A stretch of 64,000 bases of DNA from Pseudomonas simiae (GTDB lineage: Bacteria > Pseudomonadota > Gammaproteobacteria > Pseudomonadales > Pseudomonadaceae), in assembly GCF_900111895.1 (NCBI RefSeq), contig NZ_FOKB01000012.1, positions 1 through 64,000 on the forward strand, in the 5' to 3' direction. Within the stretch, counting starts at the first letter, position 1. Each line of letters starts with the position of its first letter. Both the position numbers and the translations under genes were made by a program. The notes beneath the pieces are model-generated. The model was not told the DNA's origin and did no database searches. It worked only from the letters and a program-made list of their open reading frames with translations. Below are positions 8,171 to 16,979 of the stretch, piece after piece.

Positions 8171-8896
8171 TCAGCTGTGTTTGTAGTTGAGGGTGACAGT
8201 CGTCGCAGTGAGAAAGGCGAGAATCATACTGATGAAGTAAAGCGTGTCACGAAGTGTGAGTTTCCCATCATCGATGTTGCTGAATCGCAACGTAGGGCTA
8301 AGTGCTGCCAAACTGTCAATCAGCCCGATAGGGGCTTGATGTTCAAGTGCATCCAAGATGGCAGAAAGCCCGCTGGCTGTCAGAAGCAGGCCCAGGGTCA
8401 ATCCGAAAACGACGGTGCGTTGGCGTACAAATGCACAAATAAAACAACCCACCGACAAGTAACTGCCCGCGAGTAACCAACTAACGACCCATTGCGAAGC
8501 AATAACGCTGTTGTCGGGCTTGCCCAAGTAGTTGGCGATGATGACCAGAGGAAACATCAGTAACAGGGCTGTGCCTGCTACGAGCCAGGCGGCGAGGAAT
8601 TTTCCGATCACCCATTCATAGGTTGTGATGGGCATGGTTTTCATCAGCCCGAGAAAACCTGCACTGGATTCATCCGCCCAGAGTTGCGTGGCCAAGGCAG
8701 GCGTCAGTAACAAGTACAACCAGGGGTGAAACTGGAAGAAAACCTGCAAGTCACTGCTGTTCTGTTCTGGCCACGGGCTTACGTATCTTCCCAATGTCAC
8801 TGACAGTATCAGGAAGACGGCAATGTGCAGGTAAGTACTGGGTGTGCAGGCATAACTGGCGAGCTGGCGCTTTAAAATGATCGGTAATAATTTCAA
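8171..8896 (-). CDS. GldF-like ABC-2 type permease
   Basis: A 241-residue membrane protein with about six helices (for example YLHIAVFLILSVTLGRYV, WLYLLLTPALATQLWADE, LVAGTALLLMFPLVIIANYL). ATQLWADESSAGFLGLMKTM, short of a second helix, is the characteristic segment of GldF-like permeases, comparable to EEK/RRGT motifs of NosY-type proteins. It starts with TTG at 8896 behind GGAGGCGCCCC. This start overlaps the ATPase stop (TTGA), which indicates translational coupling. The predicted role is the membrane channel of the Gld-like exporter. Confidence 0.85.
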   Translation of the reverse strand: MKLLPIILKRQLASYACTPSTYLHIAVFLILSVTLGRYVSPWPEQNSSDLQVFFQFHPWLYLLLTPALATQLWADESSAGFLGLMKTMPITTYEWVIGKFLAAWLVAGTALLLMFPLVIIANYLGKPDNSVIASQWVVSWLLAGSYLSVGCFICAFVRQRTVVFGLTLGLLLTASGLSAILDALEHQAPIGLIDSLAALSPTLRFSNIDDGKLTLRDTLYFISMILAFLTATTVTLNYKHS

Positions 8897-9819
8897 AGGG
8901 GCGCCTCCTGGCTCAGGTGGTGGACCACATCATTCAAGCGACCTGGTTCCAGGCTCAATGAGTTGATTTTCCAGCGGCGACTGGCAATCAGCGTGTTGAT
9001 ATGGGGATAAATGGTGTGCCCCGGCATGGCGAGAACGGTTACCGTGCCGGGTGCATGTCGATGCTCTTCGATGCCAGCCACGCCGGGCAGTACGGCCAGC
9101 GCCAGCAGGTCCAGTGGGGTGTCCGCGGCCAAGGTGACGGCCTGGAAATGGCGCGAGTCGCGTTGTAGATCAGGCAGTGGGGTGTCGGCGACCAGCCGAC
9201 CACCCGCGATGACAAGTGCACGTGTGCAGAACTCGGACAGTTCATCGCAATGACGGGAGGCGATGATCACTGTCATTTCTTGCGTCAATGACTGGATAAG
9301 CCCCCTGAATGAATGCTTCTGATCAGGCGCGAGTCCTTCGGTTGGTTCATCCAGCAGGAGTAGGGCAGGGCTATGCAGAATGGCCTGGGCGATGGCGACT
9401 TTGCGTTTCCAGCCGATGGAGAGCGCATCGAGGGGGGCATTGAGCACCGGAAACAGATCCAGTCGCGCTACCGCCTGTTCCAGCCGCGCGCGTTTGTCTG
9501 CGCCGTGGAGGCCGCGAACGGCCGCGATGAATTTAAGGAACGCGCTGACGGACATCGTTGGATGGCCAAGGTCCATGGACAGTTGATAGCCAACGCGTTG
9601 CTTTGCTTTAAGTGCGTGGGTTTGTATATCGAACCCCTGGATTTTTATATGACCGCTGGACGGCTGCGTTGAACCTGCTAATAGGTCGAGCAGGGTAGTT
9701 TTTGCCGTATGATCCTGTCCGAATAATCCCAGGCATTCTTGTTGATTGGCGCTGAATGAAAGGTCGCTGAGTATGGTTGTGTTACCCGTGTGTTTTGTCA
9801 GGTTGCTTATTTCGATCAT
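8893..9819 (-). CDS. GldA-like ABC transporter ATPase with non-canonical Walker A
   Basis: A 308-residue ABC ATPase. Walker B is PALLLLDEPTEGLAPDQ, the signature is LSIGWKRK instead of LSGGxxQR, and the switch His is in IASRHCDEL. The P-loop reads GLFGQDHTAKTTLLDLLAG, so the glycine directly before the invariant lysine (GxGKT) is alanine and the usual GPNGAGKTT core is changed. The C-terminal third (about residues 215-308) is the extension seen in GldA/CcmA-type ATPases. It is the first gene of the gld-like operon. No strong ribosome-binding site is visible before ATG 9819. Confidence 0.85.
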   Translation of the reverse strand: MIEISNLTKHTGNTTILSDLSFSANQQECLGLFGQDHTAKTTLLDLLAGSTQPSSGHIKIQGFDIQTHALKAKQRVGYQLSMDLGHPTMSVSAFLKFIAAVRGLHGADKRARLEQAVARLDLFPVLNAPLDALSIGWKRKVAIAQAILHSPALLLLDEPTEGLAPDQKHSFRGLIQSLTQEMTVIIASRHCDELSEFCTRALVIAGGRLVADTPLPDLQRDSRHFQAVTLAADTPLDLLALAVLPGVAGIEEHRHAPGTVTVLAMPGHTIYPHINTLIASRRWKINSLSLEPGRLNDVVHHLSQEAPL

Positions 9820-10038
9820 TTTTTTTACCGAAAAAGTTTGGCATGACGTAAGGGGCGTGAAAAAAGGGTACGGGTAATGGCCACTTTTGGGAATGTCGAT
9901 AACGCTTATTAAGAGAAGTCCTACGCGCCGGTTAGACAGGCCGCTGAAACAATGTGCTAGGTTTCGGAATGTCCAATTTTTGAATGTTTATTTATTGTTT
10001 AGATAAACTTCTGCCCTGCACAATGAGGCCTGAATGCC
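9820..10038. promoter_or_regulatory. Divergent intergenic region between gld-like operon and coiled-coil gene
   Basis: This 219-bp region is clearly more AT-rich than its neighbours. It contains GTTTAT (9986-9991) and ATAAAC (10003-10008), an 11-bp-spaced inverted repeat close to the coiled-coil gene. Promoters for both directions are expected here, but no convincing -35/-10 pair was assigned. Confidence 0.4.
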
Positions 10039-11010
10039 ATGATGCTGCTACGTACCCTTGTTCTTGAGCGCAACGGTCAAGATGCTCCAGTTAACGGTGC
10101 ACTGCTCTGTGGGTTTGCCGTAGGTCAGACGGCTTCCAACTTTCTTGTCTACAGTATGGATGAGGAAGTAGAGCCGGAAAGTTCCAGGGTTTATATCGCT
10201 GTGTTACGTAAGAAAGTTGATCGCTACTTCCTGGGCGCGGTTGAGTCCAGGGAAGATCTGCAGTTGGCATTACATGTGTTCAAGCAAATTCTGACGTTGG
10301 CCGCTTCGGGAATGAAGGCGGGCGGGGTTACGGAAACCCAGGTGCCCTATCATTTTGTTGATTTGAAAGGCTGCAAGCTGCCGCCTGCCAGGCCCGAGGA
10401 CCATCATTCGGTGATCATCAAGAAGGCGCTGGTGATGAAGGTGATCACCCTGGGCATGTCTGCGCCGACGCTGCCGGCGATCGAAAGCGCTTCAGTGATC
10501 GTGCCGTCCATTCGTTTCTCGTCGCAAATGAGTTCATCTCCCAAAGCGATGACCCCTTCCGAGCCCGTCCGGGCACCTGTGCATCAACAGTCCGTTGAGG
10601 AAAGCCGACAGCTACCTGTCGAGGCTCCCTCAATGATGGCGCCGGCCTCACCGGCCGATGGGTTGGAACCACCGAAACGCCCACCGCCCGAAGACCCCAG
10701 TACGCTGTTCGAAGTGGACAGCACATTGACCAATCTGGCCCGTGTTGCTCAAGAGCTGACTCAGCAAAAATTGGCAGCCATCGAACGGGAATCGGCACTT
10801 GAGCAATGGCAGGCGCGCTTGCAGCAGGAGCAGGAACAATTGGATCAGAAGGTTCGAGAATTGGAACAACGCACCACTCAATTGCATGATCATTCGCTTG
10901 CTGTCAGCCAGAGGACCGAAGCCCTGAAGGTGATGACGTCGCAGGTATCGGGCTTGCGACAGAGTTTGCGGGGAGTACTGCTTGAGCTGGATCAGGCGTT
11001 GGATGGCTAG
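10039..11010 (+). CDS. Protein of unknown function with proline-rich linker and C-terminal coiled coil
   Basis: This 323-residue protein is not recognised. Residues 1-115 look globular (LLRTLVLERNGQDAP, ESSRVYIAVLRKKVDRYFLG). Residues about 150-225 form a Pro/Ser-rich linker ending in PPKRPPPEDPSTLFEVDSTL. Residues about 230-318 form a strongly heptad-patterned, Gln/Glu-rich coiled coil (LARVAQELTQQKLAAIERES, LQQEQEQLDQKVRELEQRT). No signal peptide or membrane segment is seen, so it is probably cytoplasmic and oligomeric. ATG 10039 is followed by a second ATG at 10042. It is divergent from the gld-like ABC cluster, suggesting but not proving a link. Confidence 0.85.
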   Translation: MMLLRTLVLERNGQDAPVNGALLCGFAVGQTASNFLVYSMDEEVEPESSRVYIAVLRKKVDRYFLGAVESREDLQLALHVFKQILTLAASGMKAGGVTETQVPYHFVDLKGCKLPPARPEDHHSVIIKKALVMKVITLGMSAPTLPAIESASVIVPSIRFSSQMSSSPKAMTPSEPVRAPVHQQSVEESRQLPVEAPSMMAPASPADGLEPPKRPPPEDPSTLFEVDSTLTNLARVAQELTQQKLAAIERESALEQWQARLQQEQEQLDQKVRELEQRTTQLHDHSLAVSQRTEALKVMTSQVSGLRQSLRGVLLELDQALDG

Positions 11011-11123
11011 ACTGGCCTGGCTACTTTCGCCGGTTCATTTATCATCAACGCCAGCCAGCCGGCGCCTGGGCTTTGAGCACAGGCGGATCGGCACCTATGG
11101 ACATTGCCTCGGGATGCAAGCGT

Positions 11124-11597
11124 TTGAGTACCAAGCTGATTACCAAAGAAGGTCATGAAGCGCTGAAGAAGGAGCTGGATTACCTGTGGCGCGAAAAGCG
11201 CCCGGACACCACGCGCAAAGTGACCTGGGCGGCCTCGCTGGGAGATCGCAGCGAAAACGCCGATTACCAGTACAACAAGAAGCTGCTGCGTGAGATCGAC
11301 CGTCGCGTGCGCTACCTGCGCAAGCGCCTGGAAGACATGCGTGTGGTGGAGTACATGCCCGAGCAAGAGGGCAAGGTGTTCTTCGGCGCTTGGGTAGACA
11401 TCGAAAACGAGCAGGGTGAGACCAAGCGTTTTCGCATTGTCGGCTATGACGAGATTTATGATCGAATGGACTACATCTCCATCGATTCCCCCATGGCGCG
11501 TGCGTTGTTGCGCAAGCAGGTAGACGATGAGGCTATCGTGCAGACCCCGAGCGGAGAAGTGTGCTGGTGGATCACCCGCATCGAATATGTGAAGTGA
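11124..11597 (+). CDS. greB: Transcription elongation factor GreB
   Basis: A transcript cleavage factor that rescues backtracked RNA polymerase. The N-terminal coiled coil carries the acidic tip WAASLGDRSENADYQYN, and the C-terminal FKBP-like domain includes GKVFFGAWVDIENEQGET, RIVGYDEIYDRMDYIS and DSPMARALL. Reading from TTG 11124 gives STKLITKEGHEALKKEL and 157 residues, matching the E. coli GreB length (158). ATG 11097 and TTG 11073 would add 9 or 17 residues without family support. The choice of start is uncertain; the protein identity is not. Confidence 0.93.
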   Translation: MSTKLITKEGHEALKKELDYLWREKRPDTTRKVTWAASLGDRSENADYQYNKKLLREIDRRVRYLRKRLEDMRVVEYMPEQEGKVFFGAWVDIENEQGETKRFRIVGYDEIYDRMDYISIDSPMARALLRKQVDDEAIVQTPSGEVCWWITRIEYVK

Positions 11598-11601
11598 GCG
11601 A

Positions 11602-11637
11602 AGTCGGCCCGCATTCAGTGATGAACGCGGGCCGACT
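11602..11637. terminator. Hairpin between convergent greB and ABC permease genes
   Basis: AGTCGGCCCGC (11602-11612) is perfectly matched by GCGGGCCGACT (11627-11637) across a 14-base loop. There is only a weak T-run on either side. It lies exactly between the two convergent stops and probably serves both. Confidence 0.55.
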
Positions 11638-11642
11638 GCGTT

Positions 11643-14153
11643 TCAGCCTTCGCGTAGCACGGTCAGTGGGCTGGCATTGAGCGCACGACGGGTGCCAAAC
11701 ACACCTGCACCACCGATCAGTACGGCACCGATCACCGGCAGCAGCAACAGCCACGGATGAGGCTGCCAGGCCAGGTCAAACGCATAGCGATACAACACAA
11801 AGGTCACCAACTCGGTCCCGAGCGCTGCGAGCAGTCCACTCACGGCACCCAGCAAACCGAACTCGATGCGCCTGGCCTTGACCAATAGCTTGCGCTCGGC
11901 GCCCAGTGCGCGCAGCAGTGCCCCTTGTCGGATGCGCTCATCCAAGGTGGCTTGCAGGCCGGAGAACAGCACCGCCATCCCCGCCGCCAACACAAACAGC
12001 AGCACGTATTCCACCGCAAGGGTCACTTGCGCAAGGATGCTGCGCAACTGCTCCAGCAGCGCCTCAACCTGCAGGATGGTCACCGCCGGGAAGGCCCGCG
12101 ACAGGTCGACGATCTGCTGGTCATGCCCTGGCGCCAGGTAGAAGCTGGTCAGGTAGGTGGTCGGCAGATCCTTCAAGGTGCCCGGTTGGAAGATCATGAA
12201 GAAGTTGGGCTGGAAGTTGTCCCAGTTGATGGTCCGCAGGCTCGTTACCCGCGCTTCACGATTTTCACCGCCGACCGTGAACACCAGGTGGTCGTCGAGC
12301 TTGAGCTTGAGGCTTTCCGCCACCTTGGCTTCGACAGAGACGCCAGGGACTTCATCGGTGGGTTGTTGTGACCACCACGAGCCCGCGGTCAGGGCGTTGC
12401 CCGGCGGCAGTTCGGCGGCCCAGGTGAGGCTCAGGTCGCGTTGCACCGCGCGATCACCGCTGGAGTCCTTGCTGACGATTTCCTGTACGGGTTCGCCGTT
12501 AATACTGATCAAACGTCCCGGCACCACCGGATACAGCGGTGCGGATTGCGCTTGCAGTTCCAGCAGGCGGGCGCCAAAGGCGTCCTTGTCGGCTGGCAGG
12601 ATATTCAAGGCGAAATAGTTGGGCGCATCCTTGGGCAACTGATTTTGCCAGGTGTCGAGCAACTCGCCGCGCAACAGGGCGATCAAGCCCATGGACAGCA
12701 GGATCAAGCCGAAGGCCAGGGATTGACCCGCCGCCGCCAGTGGGTGACGCAACAGTTGGCCCAGGCCCAGGCGCCAAGGCAGTGACGCGCGGGCCAGCAG
12801 GCGACGCAGGCTTTGCAACAGCAGCAGGAGCAAGCCGCCGAGTATCAGCGCAGCGACCACGCCGCCGCCCAGCAGGGCGAAGGTCAGCACCAGGTCGAGG
12901 CTCAGGCGCCACATGATCAGGCCCAAGGCAAACAGCGCCGCGCCATAGACCATCCAGGTACTGGAAGGAATCGGCAGCATGTCGCGACGCAATACCCGCA
13001 GCGGTGGCACACGACCCAGTGCGGCCAGGGGCGGTAGGGCGAAACCGGCGAGGGCGACCAGCCCTGTACCGATCCCGGCGATCGCCGGCAGCAGCCCACC
13101 GGGTGGCACGTCCGCTGGCAGCAGGTCGTGGAGGAAATAGAACAGGCCAAACTGCGCCAGCCAGCCGAGCACGGCGCCGGTGAGGCTCGCCAGCAGTCCC
13201 AGTACGCTCAGTTGCAGGCTGAACAGCAACATGGCTTCGCGTCGCGATAATCCCAGGCAGCGCAGCAACGCACTGGCGTCAAAACGTCGGGTTGCGAAGC
13301 GGTTGGCCGACAGCGCCACGGCCACACCGGCCAACAGCACGGCCACCAGGCTGGCCATGTTCAGGTAGCGCTCGGCCTTGCCCAGGGCGCCGCCGATCTG
13401 CTGGTTGCCGTCCCGGGAGTCCTGCAAGCGTTGGTTGGCGGCGAGGCCTGGCTTGACCAGGTCTCGATAGGTCTGCAGCACGGTGCTGCCCTGTGGGCCG
13501 CGCCACAATTCGCGATAACTCACGCGGCTGCCGGGCTGCACCACACCGGTGGCGTCCAGGTCTGCCAGGTTGATCATCACCCTTGGCGTCAGGCTGTAGA
13601 AGTTGCCGGCGCGGTCCGGCTCGTAGGTCAGCACGCGGGCCAGGCGCAGCGTCTTCATACCCACATCGATGCTGTCGCCAACCTTGAGGTCCAGCGCGGT
13701 CAGCAGGCGCGCTTCCACCCAGGCTTCACCGGGTTTTGGTCCGCCGCCTGGGGTTTCAGCGCCAAAGGGGGCCGCCGCGCTTTTCAGTTCACCGCGCAAC
13801 GGGTACTGCTCGTTGACTGCCTTGATGCTGGAGAGCTGGATGCCGTTATCGGTGGCAATGACGCTGGAAAATTCCACGATGCGGGCGTGATCCAGGCCCA
13901 GTTCGGTGCCTGAGCGGATTTGCTCCGGTCGTGCGGGCGAGCTGCCTTCCAGTACCAGGTCGGCGCCGAGGAACTCGGTGGCGCGCAACAACATGGCGCC
14001 ATTGAGACGCGCACCGAAGTAACCGATGGCGGTGCTGGCTGCCACGGCCACCAGCAGGGCGAAGAACAACACGCGCAATTCGCCGGCGCGGGCGTCGCGC
14101 AGCAATTGGCGCATGGCAAGGCTGAACAGGCGCAACAGCGGCAAACGTGCCAT
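11643..14153 (-). CDS. YbbP-like ABC transporter permease (FtsX/MacB superfamily)
   Basis: An 836-residue permease with about ten membrane helices and two FtsX-type domains: helix 1 near residues 25-45, a long extracytoplasmic loop, helix clusters near 260-460, a second loop, and a C-terminal FtsX domain ending RRALNASPLTVLREG. This is the YbbP layout. Its partner ATPase lies directly upstream; the ATPase TGA (14155-14153) overlaps this ATG (14153) in TTGATGG. YbbAP-TesA-type loci are conserved in proteobacteria and are thought to extract hydrophobic compounds from the membrane. The adjacent divergent tesA agrees with that arrangement. Confidence 0.92.
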   Translation of the reverse strand: MARLPLLRLFSLAMRQLLRDARAGELRVLFFALLVAVAASTAIGYFGARLNGAMLLRATEFLGADLVLEGSSPARPEQIRSGTELGLDHARIVEFSSVIATDNGIQLSSIKAVNEQYPLRGELKSAAAPFGAETPGGGPKPGEAWVEARLLTALDLKVGDSIDVGMKTLRLARVLTYEPDRAGNFYSLTPRVMINLADLDATGVVQPGSRVSYRELWRGPQGSTVLQTYRDLVKPGLAANQRLQDSRDGNQQIGGALGKAERYLNMASLVAVLLAGVAVALSANRFATRRFDASALLRCLGLSRREAMLLFSLQLSVLGLLASLTGAVLGWLAQFGLFYFLHDLLPADVPPGGLLPAIAGIGTGLVALAGFALPPLAALGRVPPLRVLRRDMLPIPSSTWMVYGAALFALGLIMWRLSLDLVLTFALLGGGVVAALILGGLLLLLLQSLRRLLARASLPWRLGLGQLLRHPLAAAGQSLAFGLILLSMGLIALLRGELLDTWQNQLPKDAPNYFALNILPADKDAFGARLLELQAQSAPLYPVVPGRLISINGEPVQEIVSKDSSGDRAVQRDLSLTWAAELPPGNALTAGSWWSQQPTDEVPGVSVEAKVAESLKLKLDDHLVFTVGGENREARVTSLRTINWDNFQPNFFMIFQPGTLKDLPTTYLTSFYLAPGHDQQIVDLSRAFPAVTILQVEALLEQLRSILAQVTLAVEYVLLFVLAAGMAVLFSGLQATLDERIRQGALLRALGAERKLLVKARRIEFGLLGAVSGLLAALGTELVTFVLYRYAFDLAWQPHPWLLLLPVIGAVLIGGAGVFGTRRALNASPLTVLREG

Positions 14154-14836
14154 CAAGGCTCCAGGGGCGCGACCATCAGGCCGGCTTCAAGGCGGATCAG
14201 GCGTCGGCAACGGTGGGCCAGACGCTCGTCGTGGGTGACCAGCACCAGGGTCGTGCCGCTCTCTTTGTTGAGTTCGAACAGCAGGTCGCTGATGCGCTCG
14301 CCGGTGTGGCTGTCGAGGTTGCCGGTGGGTTCATCGGCAAACAGCACGTCCGGTTCTGCGGCAAAGGCGCGGGCAATCGCCACCCGTTGTTGCTCGCCAC
14401 CGGAAAGTTGGCGCGGCGAGTGGGTCAGGCGTTGGCCCAGTCCGACACGCTCAAGCAAGTGTCGGGCGCGTTCTCGGGCGTCTTTGCGGCCGTCCAGTTC
14501 CAGCGGCAGCATGACGTTTTCCAGCGCGTTGAGGCTGTCGAGCAGTTGGAACGACTGGAACACGAAGCCCACGTGCTCGGCACGGATGCGTGCGCGCTGG
14601 TCTTCGTCGAGGGTGCTGAGGGCTTGCCCGGCGAGGGTGACTTCGCCGCTGCTGGGCAGGTCCAGGCCGGCCAGCAGGCCGAGGAGGGTGGATTTGCCGG
14701 AGCCGGAGCTGCCGACGATAGCCAGGCTATCGCCCTTGTTCAGTTCCAGGCTCAGTTCGTGCAGGATAGTCAGTTCACCTTCCGCGCTGGGAACCACTTT
14801 GCTAAGGTTCCGCGCGGTGAGAATGCTTGCGCCCAT
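14153..14836 (-). CDS. YbbA-like ABC transporter ATPase
   Basis: A 227-residue ABC ATPase of the LolD/MacB/YbbA class. Walker A is GSSGSGKSTLLGLLAGLD, the signature is LSGGEQQRVAIARAF, and Walker B is PDVLFADEPTGNLDSHTG, followed by VLVTHDERLA. ATG at 14836 gives MGASILTARNLSKVV and normal length. The reading frame runs about 100 codons further upstream, but that is antisense to tesA and is rejected. It is translationally coupled to the YbbP-like permease and divergent from tesA, whose start lies 11 bp away. Confidence 0.93.
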   Translation of the reverse strand: MGASILTARNLSKVVPSAEGELTILHELSLELNKGDSLAIVGSSGSGKSTLLGLLAGLDLPSSGEVTLAGQALSTLDEDQRARIRAEHVGFVFQSFQLLDSLNALENVMLPLELDGRKDARERARHLLERVGLGQRLTHSPRQLSGGEQQRVAIARAFAAEPDVLFADEPTGNLDSHTGERISDLLFELNKESGTTLVLVTHDERLAHRCRRLIRLEAGLMVAPLEP

Positions 14837-14846
14837 GGAGAATCCG

Positions 14847-15452
14847 ATGCGAATGTGGTTTTTGAGTGCTGGCCTGGCCTTGATGTGCATGGCCCAGAAC
14901 GCAGCGGCGGGTACAGTCCTGATCGTTGGCGATAGTATCAGTGCCGGTTTCGGCCTGGATACCAGCAAAGGGTGGGTTGCCCTGCTGCAACAACGGCTCA
15001 AACAGGAAGGTTTCGACGATAAAGTGGTCAACGCTTCCATCAGCGGGGATACCAGTGCCGGAGGCCTGGCGCGGCTGCCGGCGGCGCTTGCAGAGCATAA
15101 GCCGGACGTGGTGGTGATCGAGTTGGGTGGCAACGATGGCTTGCGCGGCCAGCCACCCGCGCAATTGCAACAAAATCTTGCGTCGATGATTGATCAGTCC
15201 AAGGCCGGCGGGGCCAAGGTGCTGTTGTTGGGGATGCAACTGCCACCCAACTATGGCCCGCGATACACCACCGCATTTGCCGAGGTCTATGGTGCGTTGG
15301 CCAAGCAAAAAAACGTCCCGCTGGTGCCGTTTTTCCTCGACGGCGTGGGCGGGCATCCGGAGCTGATGCAGGCCGATCAACTTCACCCGGCGGTCGGCGC
15401 ACAGAATAAGTTGCTGGAAAATGTCTGGCCGACGCTAAAACCGCTGTTATGA
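14847..15452 (+). CDS. tesA: TesA acyl-CoA thioesterase I / arylesterase / lysophospholipase L1
   Basis: A 201-residue periplasmic SGNH hydrolase with signal peptide WFLSAGLALMCMAQNAAA. Family blocks are VLIVGDSISAGFGLD (nucleophile Ser), VNASISGDTS (Gly), ELGGNDGLRG (Asn) and DQLHPAVGAQ (Asp/His). It hydrolyses long-chain acyl thioesters and esters. The start is chosen at ATG 14847 because GGAG lies 7 bases upstream; ATG 14835 is an in-frame alternative inside the ATPase start region. It is divergent from the YbbA/YbbP-like genes. Confidence 0.93.
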   Translation: MRMWFLSAGLALMCMAQNAAAGTVLIVGDSISAGFGLDTSKGWVALLQQRLKQEGFDDKVVNASISGDTSAGGLARLPAALAEHKPDVVVIELGGNDGLRGQPPAQLQQNLASMIDQSKAGGAKVLLLGMQLPPNYGPRYTTAFAEVYGALAKQKNVPLVPFFLDGVGGHPELMQADQLHPAVGAQNKLLENVWPTLKPLL

Positions 15453-15510
15453 CGCTTTTCTACCGGCAGGCTTTCGGCTAAGGTGGCGCCCCCCCGATTT
15501 GGAGCCCCCG

Positions 15511-15804
15511 ATGTCGCGTCCTGCCTGGTCCCTGTTTAACTACCAACTGATCGAGCCGGACGAGCAGCTGGACCTGTTCGCCTGTCAGGAAGTGCGGGTG
15601 CATCTGGTGGCGCGTCAACTTGAGCTGGGGGGCTCCATCGATCGCACACTCTGCGGCACGCTCTTGCCTGCGCAACCGCGCTGGTCGCGGGTGGATCGTT
15701 CGATTTTCCAGGACCAGCGCCTGTGCCCTTTGTGCCGTGCGATCCTGGAGTCCCAGAAGCGGGGTACGCCGCCGATCTGGCCGGAGCTGCGTTTCGAGTT
15801 GTAG
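15511..15804 (+). CDS. Conserved small CxxC protein of unknown function
   Basis: A 97-residue protein with no assigned function. It has no signal peptide or membrane helix and contains TLCGT near residue 47 and RLCPLCRAIL near residue 77, a pattern that could form a zinc knuckle. The start ATG 15511 is 6 bases after GGAGC. A small protein occupies the same place between tesA and the L,D-transpeptidase in other pseudomonads as recalled, which supports a real gene. Confidence 0.8.
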   Translation: MSRPAWSLFNYQLIEPDEQLDLFACQEVRVHLVARQLELGGSIDRTLCGTLLPAQPRWSRVDRSIFQDQRLCPLCRAILESQKRGTPPIWPELRFEL

Positions 15805-15876
15805 GGGGCAGCTAGAAGCGCGCTTCACGTATACAATCGATGTTTACCTACCCGTCGTCTGCGAAGGATTTACCGG

Positions 15877-16845
15877 ATGTTGTCGCGCCTTTCCGTCGTC
15901 ACCTGCTGCCTGTCTCTCGCTGCACTCTGTGCGGCCGGTTCTGCGTCGGCCCTGCAGTTGCCCTTGCCACCGCCGGGTGAAGACATCGTCGGCCAGGTCC
16001 AGGTGATCAAGGCCAAGTACGAAGACACCTTTGCCGACCTGGGCACCACCTATGACCTGGGTTACTCGGAGATGGTCGCCGCCAACCCCGGCGTGGATGC
16101 ATGGTTGCCGGGCGCGGGCACCGAGATCGTGCTGCCGACGCGCTTCATCCTGCCGCCGGGCCCGCGCGAAGGCATCGTGATCAATCTGGCGGAATACCGA
16201 CTCTACTACTTCCCCAAGGGCCAGAACGTGGTCTACACGTTCCCGTTGGGGATCGGTCGTGAAGGCTGGGGTTCTCCTATTGCCCACACCAGCATCATCG
16301 CCAAGACACCCAACCCGACCTGGACGCCGCCCGCGTCGATCAAGGCCGAGCACGCCGCCAATGGTGACCCGCTGCCCAACGTGGTGCCGGCCGGCCCGGA
16401 CAATCCGCTGGGTCCGTTCAAGTTCACCCTGGGCACGCCGGGTTACCTGATCCACGGTTCCAACATGAAATTTGGTATCGGCACGCGTACAAGTCACGGC
16501 TGCTTCCGTATGTTCAACAACAACGTGTTGGAGATGGCGGGCATGGTGCCGGTGGGGACGTCGGTGCGCATCATCAACGATGCCTATAAATTCGGTCGCA
16601 GTGGTGGCAAGGTCTACCTGGAAGCACATACGCCGTTGAATGATGACGGGACGCCGTCGGTGGTCGACAAACACACCGCTGTCATCAACGCCTTGCTCAA
16701 GCGTGAAGACTTGGCCAATCAATTGCGGGTGAACTGGGACCAGGTGCGCGATGTGGTCGCGGCGGAAGATGGTTTGCCGACGGAGATCGGCGAGCCTGGC
16801 GCGGCCTCGGTCGCCGTGAGCGCGCCGATCGACCTGCCGCAATAA
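15877..16845 (+). CDS. L,D-transpeptidase (YkuD domain)
   Basis: A 322-residue exported enzyme with signal peptide LAALCAAGSASA. A LysM-like segment (residues about 42-95, VIKAKYEDTFADLGTTYDLG, PGAGTEIVLP) precedes the YkuD catalytic domain with GYLIHGSN and the active-site motif RTSHGCFRM. Enzymes of this ErfK/YbiS/YnhG type form 3-3 peptidoglycan cross-links or attach Braun-type lipoprotein to peptidoglycan. The OprI lipoprotein gene, a Lpp-like candidate substrate, lies next to it in convergent orientation. A terminator follows. Confidence 0.92.
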   Translation: MLSRLSVVTCCLSLAALCAAGSASALQLPLPPPGEDIVGQVQVIKAKYEDTFADLGTTYDLGYSEMVAANPGVDAWLPGAGTEIVLPTRFILPPGPREGIVINLAEYRLYYFPKGQNVVYTFPLGIGREGWGSPIAHTSIIAKTPNPTWTPPASIKAEHAANGDPLPNVVPAGPDNPLGPFKFTLGTPGYLIHGSNMKFGIGTRTSHGCFRMFNNNVLEMAGMVPVGTSVRIINDAYKFGRSGGKVYLEAHTPLNDDGTPSVVDKHTAVINALLKREDLANQLRVNWDQVRDVVAAEDGLPTEIGEPGAASVAVSAPIDLPQ

Positions 16846-16860
16846 GTCGCTCGATCATAA

Positions 16861-16894
16861 GCCCGCCACGGTCTTGCGCCGGGGCGGGCTTTTT
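16861..16894 (+). terminator. Terminator after L,D-transpeptidase gene
   Basis: GCCCGCC (16861-16867) pairs with GGCGGGC (16883-16889) and is followed by TTTTT (16890-16894). Confidence 0.85.
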
Positions 16895-16926
16895 ATTGCC
16901 CGAGATTGAGGTACACACCCCAGGCA

Positions 16927-16957
16927 ATAAAAAAGCCGACCCATAAATGGATCGGCT
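16927..16957 (-). terminator. Terminator of oprI
   Basis: Read on the minus strand, AGCCGATCC (16957-16949) pairs with GG.TCGGCT (down to 16934) across the loop ATTTAT and is followed by a run of T. It lies 22 bp beyond the oprI stop. Confidence 0.85.
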
Positions 16958-16979
16958 TGATAACAACCCCGAGGGATTA

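Noticed and set aside
14837..15133. N-terminal extension of the YbbA-like ATPase
   Set aside because: The extra 99 codons are antisense to tesA and family members start at MGASILTARNL.
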